The position numbers and the translations under genes were made by a program. The notes under the pieces are model-generated. The model did no database searches. It was given only the letters and a program-made list of their open reading frames with translations, and was not told the DNA's origin. Shown here one piece after another: positions 51,473 through 60,076 of a DNA stretch of 64,000 nucleotides. Source of the stretch: CAVQJU01 sp963755195 (lineage in GTDB: Bacteria; Acidobacteriota; Vicinamibacteria; Vicinamibacterales; CAVVIG01); assembly GCA_963755195.1 (NCBI GenBank), contig CAVWIZ010000002.1, positions 868,001 through 932,000 of the forward strand, read 5' to 3'. Within the stretch, counting starts at the first letter, position 1. Each line of letters opens with the position of its first letter.

Positions 51473-53136
51473 TCATCGTCCCTGTTCCCGCTGCCGTTCC
51501 GCCTCCTCCAGCCACTGAGCCATCTTCTCGTCGTTCGCGGCGTGGCGCGCCCAGCCCTGCGCAGTCGCGTTCCAGCGGTAGTCCTGTGATCGTCATGTCG
51601 ATGCCGCGGTCGATGAGGAATTGCATGGCTTCGTAGTTCCCATGAAAGACGAGCTCGTGCAGGATGCTCGCCGGCTCATGGGAGCTCCAGTTGGTGTTGA
51701 TGTCGGCGCCGTGGTCGAGCAGGAAGTCCGCCACGTCGAAGTGGCTGTTCATGACGGACCAGGCGAACGCCACGTCGAGGACACGCTGCACGCGCTGCGC
51801 GCCCCACTGGTGCGCATATTCGTCGACTCGGCCCTTCGGCATGTACGGACTGCAGGGGTAGTGATTCTCGACATCGCCCAGCGCCGGCGCGCCGGACTCG
51901 TCGAACCACTGCTTCACACGCGGGAGGTTGCCCATGCCTGCCGCGTGCGGCAGATCGTCGGGCAGCGGCCAGATGCGGGTGAGCAATGGAATGAGGTGCG
52001 TCCTCACGTAGGTGAACGCGAACTCGATGGCCTGCGACGGGGGAGGCGGCTGGCGCCGCAGTATCGCGGGATCGAGGTCGAGAAGGGCGGTGATGAATTC
52101 CCCGCGATCCTTCAGCGTTGCCCGCCCGATGATCTCCGCTTGAAACTCCACGAAGGCTTCACCGAGCAGCCACGGCTCACGCTGGAAGAGGCGAACGAAC
52201 GCCGTCAGGTCGCTATCCCCGATTGGTGGCGTCACCGAGGTCGAGTGACCACTCCAGGAAGAGACCGCCCGGCTGACCTGCTCCATGACGAAACCCTTCC
52301 ACAGCCCGACCGTCGGTCGCGTGCCCAGGGTCGGTTGTCGATGAAGTAGCTGATGAAGGCCAGGCGTCCCGACGCTTCCGTCGACGTGTGCGCCGAGCTC
52401 GGGATCGAGCGCGATGACCCGGTCCAGCAGGAGCGACGCCACGGCCTCGTGCTCGAAGCCGCACGCGATCGTGAACGCTTCAGTGACGGCGGCCAGATCG
52501 TTCCCGTTCTCGTCGAGCGCGGTGCGAACGGCGTCGATGTCGCCAAACGCCGCAAGGAACTTGAGCGTGCGCGGAAGCAGACCTTTGCGCCGAAACAGCT
52601 GCAGCAGCCCCCTGGCGCGCGACCGGAGGAGACCCTCGCACACCGATGGCATCACGACCGCGCCGGCGTCGATCAGCAGCTCTGCGCACGCCGCGCGGGT
52701 GAAGTGCTCTTCGCTGAACGGGTCGAAGCTGTCGCCATAGGAACCCGTGGCGAATCCCAGCAGGCCGCCGCTGCAGCCGTGCGTCGTCGCGTGCCACGAA
52801 AGCAACGCCGGGTATTCAGCCAGCAGTTGCTTCAGGCGTTCGACGTCGTTGTCGTGAATGATGCGTCGAGCCTGCGCTACCGCCCACTCGAGCCCCTTGC
52901 CGAGGCGCTTGCTGACTTCGGCCGTGAGGTCCTGCCAGCCGGCGTAGCCGTACTCGCGCGCGATCACGAGTTGCGCGTTGCGCTGCGTCAAGCGGCAGGT
53001 CGACATTCGGCAGTTGCGCGCGCGCACGTGCGATGGCATCGGCGTCACCGGCGGCGATGTCGCGCGCGAGCTTCTTTGCCTGTTTACGGAGGGATTCGAG
53101 AGACGGACGAGCCGGGAGAGACTTCGAAGTGGTCAT
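51473..53136 (-). CDS. Ankyrin-repeat protein (several frameshifts)
   Basis: ATG 53136 gives TSKSLPARPSLESLRKQAKK, a start common to proteins with C-terminal ankyrin repeats. It then shifts near 53000 to QLVIAREYGYAGWQDLTAEV. Ankyrin-like units follow: AACAELLIDAGAVV, FLAAFGDIDAVRTAL, FEHEAVASLLLDRV, SHFDVADFLLDHGADINTNW and NYEAMQFLIDRGIDM. Further shifts occur near 52370 (an inner stretch LAFISYFIDNRPW reads in another frame) and near 51590, where DYRWNATAQGWARH leads to the true end. Corrected length is about 554 residues. It is cytoplasmic and probably a protein-binding scaffold; function unknown. Confidence 0.7.
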
Positions 53137-53588
53137 TGCGACCTCCTTTCATGAATCGCCTGTACCCCGCTGAAACCAGGCTGAAAGAAGGTGCAGACGC
53201 ACACGACTCAGACCAAAACAGGTGGGAGTGTTCCCTTGCCGCGGGTTGGTGGCGCCCTGTCAGCGCGCTCCCGCGCAGTATCAAGGGACTGTCGCTTCGA
53301 TGTCAATCAGCGGGAAGCTGATAAGCGTGGCTCGAGGCGAGGCTGGACGGTAACTGCAGGCGTCGTTTTTCGGCAGTTGCACGCGCCGAATCTGAGCTCC
53401 CTCCGCCGCCTCTTCCCAAAGCTCTTTTTCCGGAGCGAGTTCCGCCGACGCCGGCGAGTTCGGCATTCGGGTTCGATGTTTGCCTTGGGAGCGGCCGACC
53501 CTGGACCGGCCTCATAACAACTTGCCGGGGCCCGACCTCCCATTCGGTGAGCGTTGGCCGGCCAGGGTCCTCTTCAAAGGAGGATCGA
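53137..53588. other. 452-base intergenic region with a long-range hairpin in the comEA-like leader
   Basis: No credible gene is seen; small frames on both strands lack ribosome sites and conserved motifs. At its 3' end, ACCCTGGACCGGCC (53498-53511) can pair with GGCCGGCCAGGGT (53556-53568) with one bulged base, enclosing a 44-base loop. An excellent AAAGGAGG (53576-53583) follows. The upstream 350 bases presumably hold divergent promoters for the ankyrin gene and the comEA-like gene, but I cannot name a -35/-10 pair. Confidence 0.5.
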
Positions 53589-53933
53589 ATGTTTCGTCAC
53601 CTGTTGCTCCCCGTTGTGTTTGTCGCGCTCGCCACGTTGGTGGCCTCGCACCCACAACCGGCATCGGCGCAAACGCCGAATCGCGACGCCGGCAAGGCCA
53701 CGTCCGGCGGCGTCGTCAACATCAACACGGCTGCGGCGGCCGATTTCGAAGGGCTGCCGGGCATCGGTGCCAAGACGGCCGCGCGGATTGTCGAGTACCG
53801 CCAGAAAAACGGGCCGTTCAAGAAGGTCGAGGAGTTGATGAACGTCCGCGGCGTCGGCGAGAAGAGCTTTCTCAAGCTCAAGCCGCAGCTCATCGTCGCC
53901 GCCCCGAAGGCGGAAGCGAACAGTGCGAAGTAG
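53589..53933 (+). CDS. ComEA-like helix-hairpin-helix DNA-binding protein
   Basis: 114 residues from ATG 53589, set by a strong AAAGGAGG six bases upstream. A signal peptide (HLLLPVVFVALATLVASHPQPASAQ) is followed by the HhH pair VNINTAAAADFEGLPGIGAKTAARIVEYRQKNGPFK (residues about 42-77) and VRGVGEKSFLKLKPQL. ComEA proteins bind DNA in the periplasm during uptake for transformation. Followed directly by a pseudopilin gene, which fits a competence/type II secretion-like setting. Single-domain versions are also found outside competence. Confidence 0.88.
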   Translation: MFRHLLLPVVFVALATLVASHPQPASAQTPNRDAGKATSGGVVNINTAAAADFEGLPGIGAKTAARIVEYRQKNGPFKKVEELMNVRGVGEKSFLKLKPQLIVAAPKAEANSAK

Positions 53934-54534
53934 TGTGGGCGCGACTTGGGTACAAGAGGCACGCGGATACTCGCTACTCGATCTCGCCATGGCGGTTGGC
54001 CTGTTGGCGACCGCCACGGGGGCGGCGCTCCCGCGGTTGCTCGGTGGACTGGATGAAGCGCGGGTCGCTGGGGCCGCTCGCTACATCTCCGCGCGGTTCT
54101 ACGACACCCGAATGCAGGCCGTCACCCGCTCGACAGACGTGGCGCTGCGGTTTGCGGCGACCACTAGAGGTTATGTTTACTCGGCATATGCGGACGGGAA
54201 CGGCAACGGAGTGTTGTCGCGCGACATCCAGAACAACGTCGATCGGCAGATTCAGGCGCCGGAACAGCTCTCGAGTCAGTTCAGTGGTGTAGATTTCGGA
54301 ACGCTTCCCGGGCTTCCAGCGATCGACGCTGGGAGCCCCGCCCCTGGCGACGACCCCATCAAGTTCGGCGTCAGCAACATGGTCAGCTTCAGTGCGCTGG
54401 GCAGTGCGTCGCCGGGCACTCTTTACATCAGAGGCCGTGGCAACACGCAATATGCGGTTCGCGTGGTTGGCACCACGGCAAAAATACGGATCTTTCGCTT
54501 CGACGCACGGTCGCGCCGATGGAATTCGCTATGA
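53923..54534 (+). CDS. GspH/FimT-type pseudopilin
   Basis: 203 residues from GTG 53923, overlapping the comEA-like end by 11 bases. The prepilin signature is ARGYSLLDLAMAVGLLATATGAALPRLL: Gly before the cleaved aromatic residue, then the 20-residue hydrophobic helix. Position +5, nearly always Glu, is Asp here. The C-terminal globular part has a VALRFAATTRGYVYSAYAD strand pair and YIRGRGNTQYAVRVVG. Pseudopilins build the T2SS or type IV pilus tip after prepilin peptidase cleavage. No other secretion gene is near, so it is an outlying minor pilin. Confidence 0.82.
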   Translation: MRSSVGATWVQEARGYSLLDLAMAVGLLATATGAALPRLLGGLDEARVAGAARYISARFYDTRMQAVTRSTDVALRFAATTRGYVYSAYADGNGNGVLSRDIQNNVDRQIQAPEQLSSQFSGVDFGTLPGLPAIDAGSPAPGDDPIKFGVSNMVSFSALGSASPGTLYIRGRGNTQYAVRVVGTTAKIRIFRFDARSRRWNSL

Positions 54535-54905
54535 CATTACAGATCGTCGATCGCCGGCTCTCAGAGCGACGTCAGTCGTTTGAAGGACACGGCATCGCCT
54601 TGGTCAAAGTGCGACCGGGTGTCGAAGCATCGATGGTGGACGTATCGGCGACGGGCGTCCTCATCGAAACGCAACGCCGTCTGTTGCCCGGAACCTTCAT
54701 CGAGATCCATTTCGTACGAGACAAACGACTGACTGCCGTTCGCGGCCAGGTCGTGCGATGCGCGGTGGTTCGGCTCGAGCCCGGCTTGGTCTGCTACCGA
54801 GGCGCCGTTCTCTTCGATCAGCGCCTTCCATGGCTGGTGGACGAACCGTCTGCGGGTATCAAGTGCCCGGCCGAGAACGCCGCGCTATCGACGATAGAGG
54901 GGTAG
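54519..54905 (+). CDS. PilZ-domain protein
   Basis: 128 residues (ATG 54519, or 54531). The start DRRLSERRQSFEGHGIAL holds an arginine cluster and the core has SMVDVSATGVLIETQRR, matching the RxxxR and D/NxSxxG elements of PilZ c-di-GMP receptors. A strand-rich domain (FIEIHFVRDKRLTAVRGQVV) follows. It overlaps the pseudopilin 3' end by 16 bases, so the two are co-translated. It may tie pilus or secretion function to c-di-GMP. Confidence 0.8.
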   Translation: MEFAMTLQIVDRRLSERRQSFEGHGIALVKVRPGVEASMVDVSATGVLIETQRRLLPGTFIEIHFVRDKRLTAVRGQVVRCAVVRLEPGLVCYRGAVLFDQRLPWLVDEPSAGIKCPAENAALSTIEG

Positions 54906-55036
54906 CGATTACTCAATCCGCGTGCTGAACGCCGATTGTTTTCGAATGAGCCCAGGGTTTTATGCAGATTTTACGCGCAAACGATCGTGGCATCTGTTTT
55001 GGTTCCTCCGCCGCCAGTCCTTCAAGGAATCCGTCA

Positions 55037-56464
55037 ATGACCACGCCGCCAGCATTTGTTTCCCGGTCGCCGCAGGCGTCACGAAAGCGCGATCGCCGCC
55101 AAGGCTTTGCTGAGTTCCTGGCCGGGCTCACGCGAACCCTCGAGCGGCGCACTGAGCTGGCCATGCGCGGCACGTTCGAAGAGATGGTGCGGCGCGTTGT
55201 GCCGGTGCGCTCGGTGCAATTGCGCGACGCGGGTCACCGTTGGCACGCCCGCGGCGAGGCGCCAGCGGGCAGCGAATCGATCGCCCTTGAAGTGCCAGGC
55301 GTCGATGCGACGAGCCCCGGTGTTCTCGAGGCCACCTTCGACTCCGGGTGCTGCCTGGGCGAGTGGGACTTTCAGATGCTCAGCATGGCGGCGCACGTCG
55401 GCGCCCTGGTCCTGGAAGTCGAGCGCGGAAAAACCGGCGTTCGATCCGGCGCGGCGAACGGCACGCGGCCGAGGCGCGACGCGGCGGCCCCCCTGATCGG
55501 ATCGACGATGGCCATGCAACGGCTGCGGGGCACGATAGAGCGTGTGGCCTGCACGGACTTCACGGTCCTTCTGGAAGGCGAGAGCGGCGTTGGCAAGGAG
55601 CTCGTCGCACGACAGATCCACGAGCTGAGCCGCCGACGCGCCGGACCGTTCATCGCGATCAACTGTGCAGCGCTGGTGGAATCGTTGCTCGAGGCGGAGC
55701 TCTTCGGCATTGAGGAGCGCACGGCCACCGGCGTACGCGGCCGGCGGGGCAAGTTCGAAGCCGCCGACGGGGGCACGCTCTTTCTCGATGAGGTGTCGGA
55801 TCTGTCGCTGTCGGCACAGGCCAAATTGCTGAGGACCATTCAGGACCTGTCCGTCGAACGCGTCGGAGGCCAGGGCGCGCATCGCGTCGACATCAGAATC
55901 ATCGCGGCCACGAATCGTCGGCTGATGGGCCTGGTCGATCGCCAGCTGTTTCGGTCGGACCTGTTCTACCGGCTCAGCGGAGTGGACGTGTCCGTTCCGT
56001 CCCTGCGCGAGCGCAGGGACGACATCACAGAGCTCGCGGGATACTTCCTCGAGCGGCATCGTTCGACTCGGCCGCTGCATCTGTCCGCCGCTGCCGCCGA
56101 AGCGCTGGTCACCTACCAGTGGCCGGGCAATGTTCGCGAACTGGAGAGGCTGATTGAACGGGCGGTGGCGTTGACGCAGTCAGAAGTCATCGAACTCGAC
56201 GACCTGCCGGCCACCGTGCGCGGGGACCATGCGGCAGTGCTTGGTCCATCGCTCGACCGCGGCGATACGCTACGCGCGTGGGGCAGCCGCTACGCAAAGC
56301 TGGTCGTCGATCGGTGCCAGGGCAACAAGCGCAAGGCGTGTCGAATCCTCGGGATCAGTTATCACACGCTGCAGTCCTATTTGCGCTTTCGATTGGGCAG
56401 TCCCGAGTTGGAGGGGCCGCGCGAGCCTGAGAGGTCCGAAGAAAAGACAGCGGTGCTCGGTTAG
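55037..56464 (+). CDS. AAA+ enhancer-binding-like regulator lacking the GAFTGA loop
   Basis: 475 residues from ATG 55037 (AAGGA 9 bases upstream). A short N-terminal sensor-like region (about 20-135) precedes an AAA+ domain (about 155-395) with GESGVGKELVARQIHELS, GGTLFLDEVSDLSLSAQAKLL, RIIAATNRRL and RSDLFYRLSGVDV. A C-terminal Fis-type HTH follows (NKRKACRILGISYHTLQSYL). Where sigma-54 activators have GAFTGA after ELFG, this one reads IEERTATGVRGRRG, so it probably cannot engage sigma-54 in the usual way and may work more like TyrR. It is followed by the PLA2-like gene. Confidence 0.85.
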   Translation: MTTPPAFVSRSPQASRKRDRRQGFAEFLAGLTRTLERRTELAMRGTFEEMVRRVVPVRSVQLRDAGHRWHARGEAPAGSESIALEVPGVDATSPGVLEATFDSGCCLGEWDFQMLSMAAHVGALVLEVERGKTGVRSGAANGTRPRRDAAAPLIGSTMAMQRLRGTIERVACTDFTVLLEGESGVGKELVARQIHELSRRRAGPFIAINCAALVESLLEAELFGIEERTATGVRGRRGKFEAADGGTLFLDEVSDLSLSAQAKLLRTIQDLSVERVGGQGAHRVDIRIIAATNRRLMGLVDRQLFRSDLFYRLSGVDVSVPSLRERRDDITELAGYFLERHRSTRPLHLSAAAAEALVTYQWPGNVRELERLIERAVALTQSEVIELDDLPATVRGDHAAVLGPSLDRGDTLRAWGSRYAKLVVDRCQGNKRKACRILGISYHTLQSYLRFRLGSPELEGPREPERSEEKTAVLG

Positions 56465-56599
56465 CGTTTGTAAGACGCCGCGTGTCTGCGGCGAATCCGT
56501 CGGGACGAGGCAGGGCAGCACTTCCACTGCGAGGTCGCACGTGGGCCGACATCATGGCGTCGCGCAGGCGGCGCCAGAGAGCTGTGGAAGGGGTGTCCG

Positions 56600-57790
56600 A
56601 TGGACCAGAGGTTATCTCGGCGTGGGCCGCGACGTTGGTGGGTTGGGGTTGGAACCGTTGTCGTCATGGTGTCTTTGGTGTACGCCTGGCGGCCACATGC
56701 ACAGCAGGCCGTTCAGCAAGTCCCCGGAACGGCCGGTCGCTCTGCGGCGCTGCCCGTGGCCGCCCAGGGCGACAACGACGTCAAGGACATGGGCGGCACG
56801 TTCTATTTCCTGGAAGGCCGTGCCAAGCGGGTCACGACCAGATTCGCGGACGCCGTGGCCATTGCGGAGCGCGGATTGGATGGGAGTATCAAGACCCGGT
56901 CGACCGATCTCGCGGGCAACGAGGTCGGGAGGCTCACGGTTGATCACGTGAGCGCCAGGGACTCTGGGATGTTCTACGAGTCGAATGGTGCCCCGCTGTT
57001 CTATATGCCCGTCAGGTCGGAAGTTCGACCGACGCTCGATTGGGCGACCCTTCAGGCGCATGCACTGCGCCGCGATGGTCATCCGTCGACGGTGCAGTGG
57101 CAAGGTCGATTCGCGCGCTCGCGCGCCTTCAAAGCCGGAAACCTCGATGACCAGGCCGACGAAGTTGCCACGGAGTTCGAGCAGGACATCGTGGCGAAAA
57201 CGATTCGTGTTGTGCCGAAGCCCGGCGAGAACAAGCGCGTCTCGACGCTGACGCGGATCTATGATCGCGGCGTGGAAGTTGGCCAAATCGCGTGGGTGCC
57301 ATCCGAAAAACTGTTGATTTGGGACTTCAAAGGGCTCGTGAAAGGCGCCGTCAACGAGGAGACGTTGAAGACGGCCGGTGGTTGGACCTTCCGGCCAACG
57401 ATGGCGTGGGCAAACGTCCAGGGGCTGGCGTTCTACACCTTCCATTCGAAGCTGAAGAAGGACGGTACCGGCTCTATCGCCCGCAATCCGAGTGAACATA
57501 AGAATTGGCTGCAGAAGTTGTCAGAGGTTGTCGTTCAGCCCATCTCTGCTGATACGGGTTGCGACCCGGGGGCGATGCACTACTTGGACGGCACCATGTT
57601 CAGGTCGTGTTGCGATCGACATGACTTGTGCTACGCGCGGAACGTTGGGTGTTCCGGTTGGTCGTGGTGGTATCCGCCACGTTGGCGGTGGGAGTGCACT
57701 GCGTGCAACGCTGTTGCGGCGGTCTGCTTCTACAGCGTCAGTGCACTGACAACCGGCACGTGCATCTACATGCCGGGTGCCTGCAGGTGA
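56600..57790 (+). CDS. Exported protein with C-terminal phospholipase A2-like motif
   Basis: 396 residues. A signal anchor (WWVGVGTVVVMVSLVYAW, about 13-30) is followed by a unique middle domain (about 60-315) of mixed strands. The C-terminal 75 residues carry ten cysteines and the sequence FRSCCDRHDLCYARN. Cys337-Cys338-x2-His341-Asp342-x-Cys344-Tyr345 matches the CCxxHDxCY active site of secretory PLA2, where His-Asp acts with calcium. The expected upstream calcium loop is only loosely present (GCDPGAMHYLDG). It could hydrolyse phospholipids outside the cell or at the envelope. I know no family with this middle domain. The stop overlaps a small membrane protein. Confidence 0.7.
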   Translation: MDQRLSRRGPRRWWVGVGTVVVMVSLVYAWRPHAQQAVQQVPGTAGRSAALPVAAQGDNDVKDMGGTFYFLEGRAKRVTTRFADAVAIAERGLDGSIKTRSTDLAGNEVGRLTVDHVSARDSGMFYESNGAPLFYMPVRSEVRPTLDWATLQAHALRRDGHPSTVQWQGRFARSRAFKAGNLDDQADEVATEFEQDIVAKTIRVVPKPGENKRVSTLTRIYDRGVEVGQIAWVPSEKLLIWDFKGLVKGAVNEETLKTAGGWTFRPTMAWANVQGLAFYTFHSKLKKDGTGSIARNPSEHKNWLQKLSEVVVQPISADTGCDPGAMHYLDGTMFRSCCDRHDLCYARNVGCSGWSWWYPPRWRWECTACNAVAAVCFYSVSALTTGTCIYMPGACR

Positions 57791-58194
57791 CAATCGGGAT
57801 GATATCTTCTCTGGCACTCGCCGCACTGGGCGCCCTCGTCGTGGTCCTTGCCCGGTGGTACATGCCGGGTGAGGCGAACTGGCTCGACTCGGGCCGGGGA
57901 GTCGCCATCACCGCTCTTGCTCTGGCCCTGTTGGCTGTACCGGTCGCGGCGTTCCCGTGGCCGGGACAGCCACGGAGCTGGCGCCGCCTCGCCGCCGTGT
58001 GGTTCGGGGCCAATATCGGACTGATAGGCGTGTTAGTGGCCTTCGGTGGAGCGGGACGCAATCTTTTCCCATTGGCGGTTGTCCTGCAAGGTATCGTTTC
58101 AGCGATAGCGATCGCCGCTGGCTCCCTGGTGGGGCATTTCCTGCGAGCGGCCTGGGCATTGGTCCGTTCGCACGGTCGCGATACAACGCGGTGA
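57787..58194 (+). CDS. Small four-helix membrane protein following the PLA2-like gene
   Basis: 135 residues from GTG 57787 overlapping the previous stop (GTGA); ATG 57799 is an alternative. Four hydrophobic stretches: about residues 5-23, 36-56, 68-88 and 97-120 (FPLAVVLQGIVSAIAIAAGSLVG). No recognised family. The tight overlap with a putative phospholipase suggests a partner or protective role, which is speculation. Confidence 0.6.
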   Translation: MTIGMISSLALAALGALVVVLARWYMPGEANWLDSGRGVAITALALALLAVPVAAFPWPGQPRSWRRLAAVWFGANIGLIGVLVAFGGAGRNLFPLAVVLQGIVSAIAIAAGSLVGHFLRAAWALVRSHGRDTTR

Positions 58195-58475
58195 AGCTCT
58201 CGCACTCGCTCTGATCGGTGGAAGCGCTGCGGCAGTGACGCAGCGCTTCACGCCGACGGGGCGGTGGCTCACGGGAGCGGCCTGAAAGCTCGTGCATTCG
58301 CGCCTGTCACGTTGGCTTCACCTTGTCTGCAGCGCGTCGCGTTCTTGACCCGCCCGAACGCGCATAGTACCGTTCTTTCCGGCCGTGGTCGTCGGCCACC
58401 GGCCAAAGACCACGGACGCCGACTAGTGACAACCGAGCATCGACCACCGACCACCATCGTGATCCTCTCTCGTTG
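58195..58475. other. Intergenic region before gcvT with a strong hairpin
   Basis: At 58221-58249 GAAGCGCTGCG and CGCAGCGCTTC form a perfect 11-base stem with a 7-base loop, 26 bases past the membrane-protein stop: a probable terminator without T-run. Nearer gcvT there is a low-complexity CGACCACCGACCACC stretch (about 58441-58456). I looked for a glycine riboswitch and do not see its conserved cores. Confidence 0.5.
58221..58249 (+). terminator. Hairpin terminator candidate after the PLA2-like operon
   Basis: Perfect 11-base GC-rich stem (GAAGCGCTGCG/CGCAGCGCTTC), loop GCAGTGA, extended by G-T at the foot. Downstream bases are ACGCCGACGG, so it lacks the usual U-tract. Confidence 0.5.
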
Positions 58476-59609
58476 ATGAATCAAGCCGCCGCGCCCCTCA
58501 AGAAGACGCCGCTCGACGCTCGTCATCGCGCGTCGGGCGCGAAGATGGTGCCGTTCGGCGGGTGGGATATGCCGCTCGAGTACTCCGGCATCGCCCTCGA
58601 ACACATGGCCGTTCGCACGCACGCGGGCCTCTTCGACGTCTCCCACATGGGCGAGCTCGAAATCGCCGGCAAAGACGCGCTGGCGGCCGTCCAGCTCATC
58701 TCCTGTAACGACGCCTCGACACTGCAACCGGGACAGGCGCAATACTCGGGGCTCCTGACGCCGCAAGGCACGTTCGTGGACGACCTGGTCGTCTATCGCC
58801 TCAAAAGCGATCACTTCCTCCTCGTCGTCAATGCCGCCAACATCTTCAAGGACTACAACTGGATTGCCGAGCACATCGCGAGTGTGGGCGACGCCGTCAC
58901 CGTGGACGCGAGCTCGCGCTACGCGCTGCTGGCCGTTCAGGGACCGGCGGCGCTCGGCGCCGTGCAGCCGCTGACGGGCGTTGACCTGGCGTCGATGCAC
59001 GCCTATTCATTCGCGCACGGCGAAGTCGCGAGCGTTCGCGCGACGATCTCGCGCACGGGATACACCGGCGAGGACGGCTTCGAAATCTTCGTCCCGCCAC
59101 AGTCGGCCGATCGCGTGTGGCAGGCGGTGCTCGCCTCCGGCCAGCCGGACGGCCTCATCCCGTGCGGTCTGGGCGCGCGCGACACGCTCCGTCTCGAAGC
59201 GGCGATGCGCCTGTACGGCAGCGACATCGACGAAGAGACGACGGCGCTCGAGGCGGGCCTGGGCTGGATCGTGGGCTGGAAGAAGGGCGACTTCGTGGGC
59301 GCCGAAGCCCTCAACGCCCAAAAGGCCAAGGGCATCGGTCGAAAGATCGTGGGCTTCGAACTGCTCGACGAGGGCATCGCCCGCCCCGGACACGACGTCT
59401 ACGCCGGCGGCGCGAAGGCCGGCGCTGCAGGCAAGGTCGGTAGGGTCACGAGCGCCACGCAAACGCCGTTTCTGAAGAAGGCCATCGGCCTGGCGTACGT
59501 GCCGGTTGAGCTCGCAACTCTCGACAGCGAGCTTGAAATCGACATTCGTGGCCGCCGGGCGCGCGCGCGCGTCGTGCCGCTGCCGTTCTACAAACGCGCG
59601 AAAGGCTAG
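58476..59609 (+). CDS. gcvT: Glycine cleavage system T protein (aminomethyltransferase)
   Basis: 377 residues from ATG 58476 (TTG 58473 adds one). KMVPFGGWDMPLEYSG, FDVSHMGELEIAGKDA, ISRTGYTGEDGFEIF and the folate-binding GLGARDTLRLEAAM (Asp) are present in order, with a C-terminal OB-like domain. GcvT takes the aminomethyl group from lipoyl-GcvH to tetrahydrofolate, releasing ammonia. It is first in gcvT-gcvH-gcvP. No indels. Confidence 0.95.
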   Translation: MNQAAAPLKKTPLDARHRASGAKMVPFGGWDMPLEYSGIALEHMAVRTHAGLFDVSHMGELEIAGKDALAAVQLISCNDASTLQPGQAQYSGLLTPQGTFVDDLVVYRLKSDHFLLVVNAANIFKDYNWIAEHIASVGDAVTVDASSRYALLAVQGPAALGAVQPLTGVDLASMHAYSFAHGEVASVRATISRTGYTGEDGFEIFVPPQSADRVWQAVLASGQPDGLIPCGLGARDTLRLEAAMRLYGSDIDEETTALEAGLGWIVGWKKGDFVGAEALNAQKAKGIGRKIVGFELLDEGIARPGHDVYAGGAKAGAAGKVGRVTSATQTPFLKKAIGLAYVPVELATLDSELEIDIRGRRARARVVPLPFYKRAKG

Positions 59610-59613
59610 CTCG

Positions 59614-59988
59614 ATGGACTATCCGGCCCAGTTCAAATACACAAAAGAGCACGAGTGGATCGACCTCGACGGCGATCGCGGCCGCGTGGGCATCACCGAC
59701 TACGCACAGCAGCAGCTCGGCGATGTGGTCTACATCGACCTCCCCGAGATCGGAACGAAGCTGAAGGAAGGGCAGGCGTTCGGCACCATCGAGTCGGTGA
59801 AGGCCGTGTCCGAGCTGTACGCGCCGGTATCGGGCGAAGTCGTGGAGGTAAACGCCGCCCTCAAGACCAGGCCGGAATCGGTCAACAAAGATCCTCACGG
59901 CAGCTGGCTGATCGTCGTCAAACTGGCAAACCCGTCCGAAGCCGGAGCCTTGCTCGATGCCGGCCAATACGCCGACCTCGTGAAATGA
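59614..59988 (+). CDS. gcvH: Glycine cleavage system H protein
   Basis: 124 residues: FKYTKEHEWIDLDGDRGRVG, GITDYAQQQLGDVVYIDLPE and the lipoylation site IESVKAVSELYAPVSGEV (Lys in ESVKA). It shuttles the aminomethyl group among P, T and L proteins. It starts 4 bases after gcvT stop; complete. Confidence 0.96.
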   Translation: MDYPAQFKYTKEHEWIDLDGDRGRVGITDYAQQQLGDVVYIDLPEIGTKLKEGQAFGTIESVKAVSELYAPVSGEVVEVNAALKTRPESVNKDPHGSWLIVVKLANPSEAGALLDAGQYADLVK

Positions 59989-60076
59989 GCAGGCCTCAGC
60001 CCTGCGGGCGTTGTCAGACTCTAGCCGTAGCCGTAGCAACCCTAGCCCCTAGGCCCAAGCCCCTAGCCCCGATGTG
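59989..60076. repeat. Low-complexity spacer between gcvH and gcvP
   Basis: Contains TAGCCGTAGCCGTAGC followed by CTAGCCCCTAGGCCC and CCCCTAGCCCC words. It resembles other micro-repeat spacers of the window and has no ribosome site; gcvP may be translated by coupling or a weak site. Confidence 0.6.

Noticed and set aside
58195..58475. Glycine riboswitch upstream of gcvT
   Set aside because: The conserved aptamer cores are not visible; only a simple hairpin and low-complexity sequence are present.
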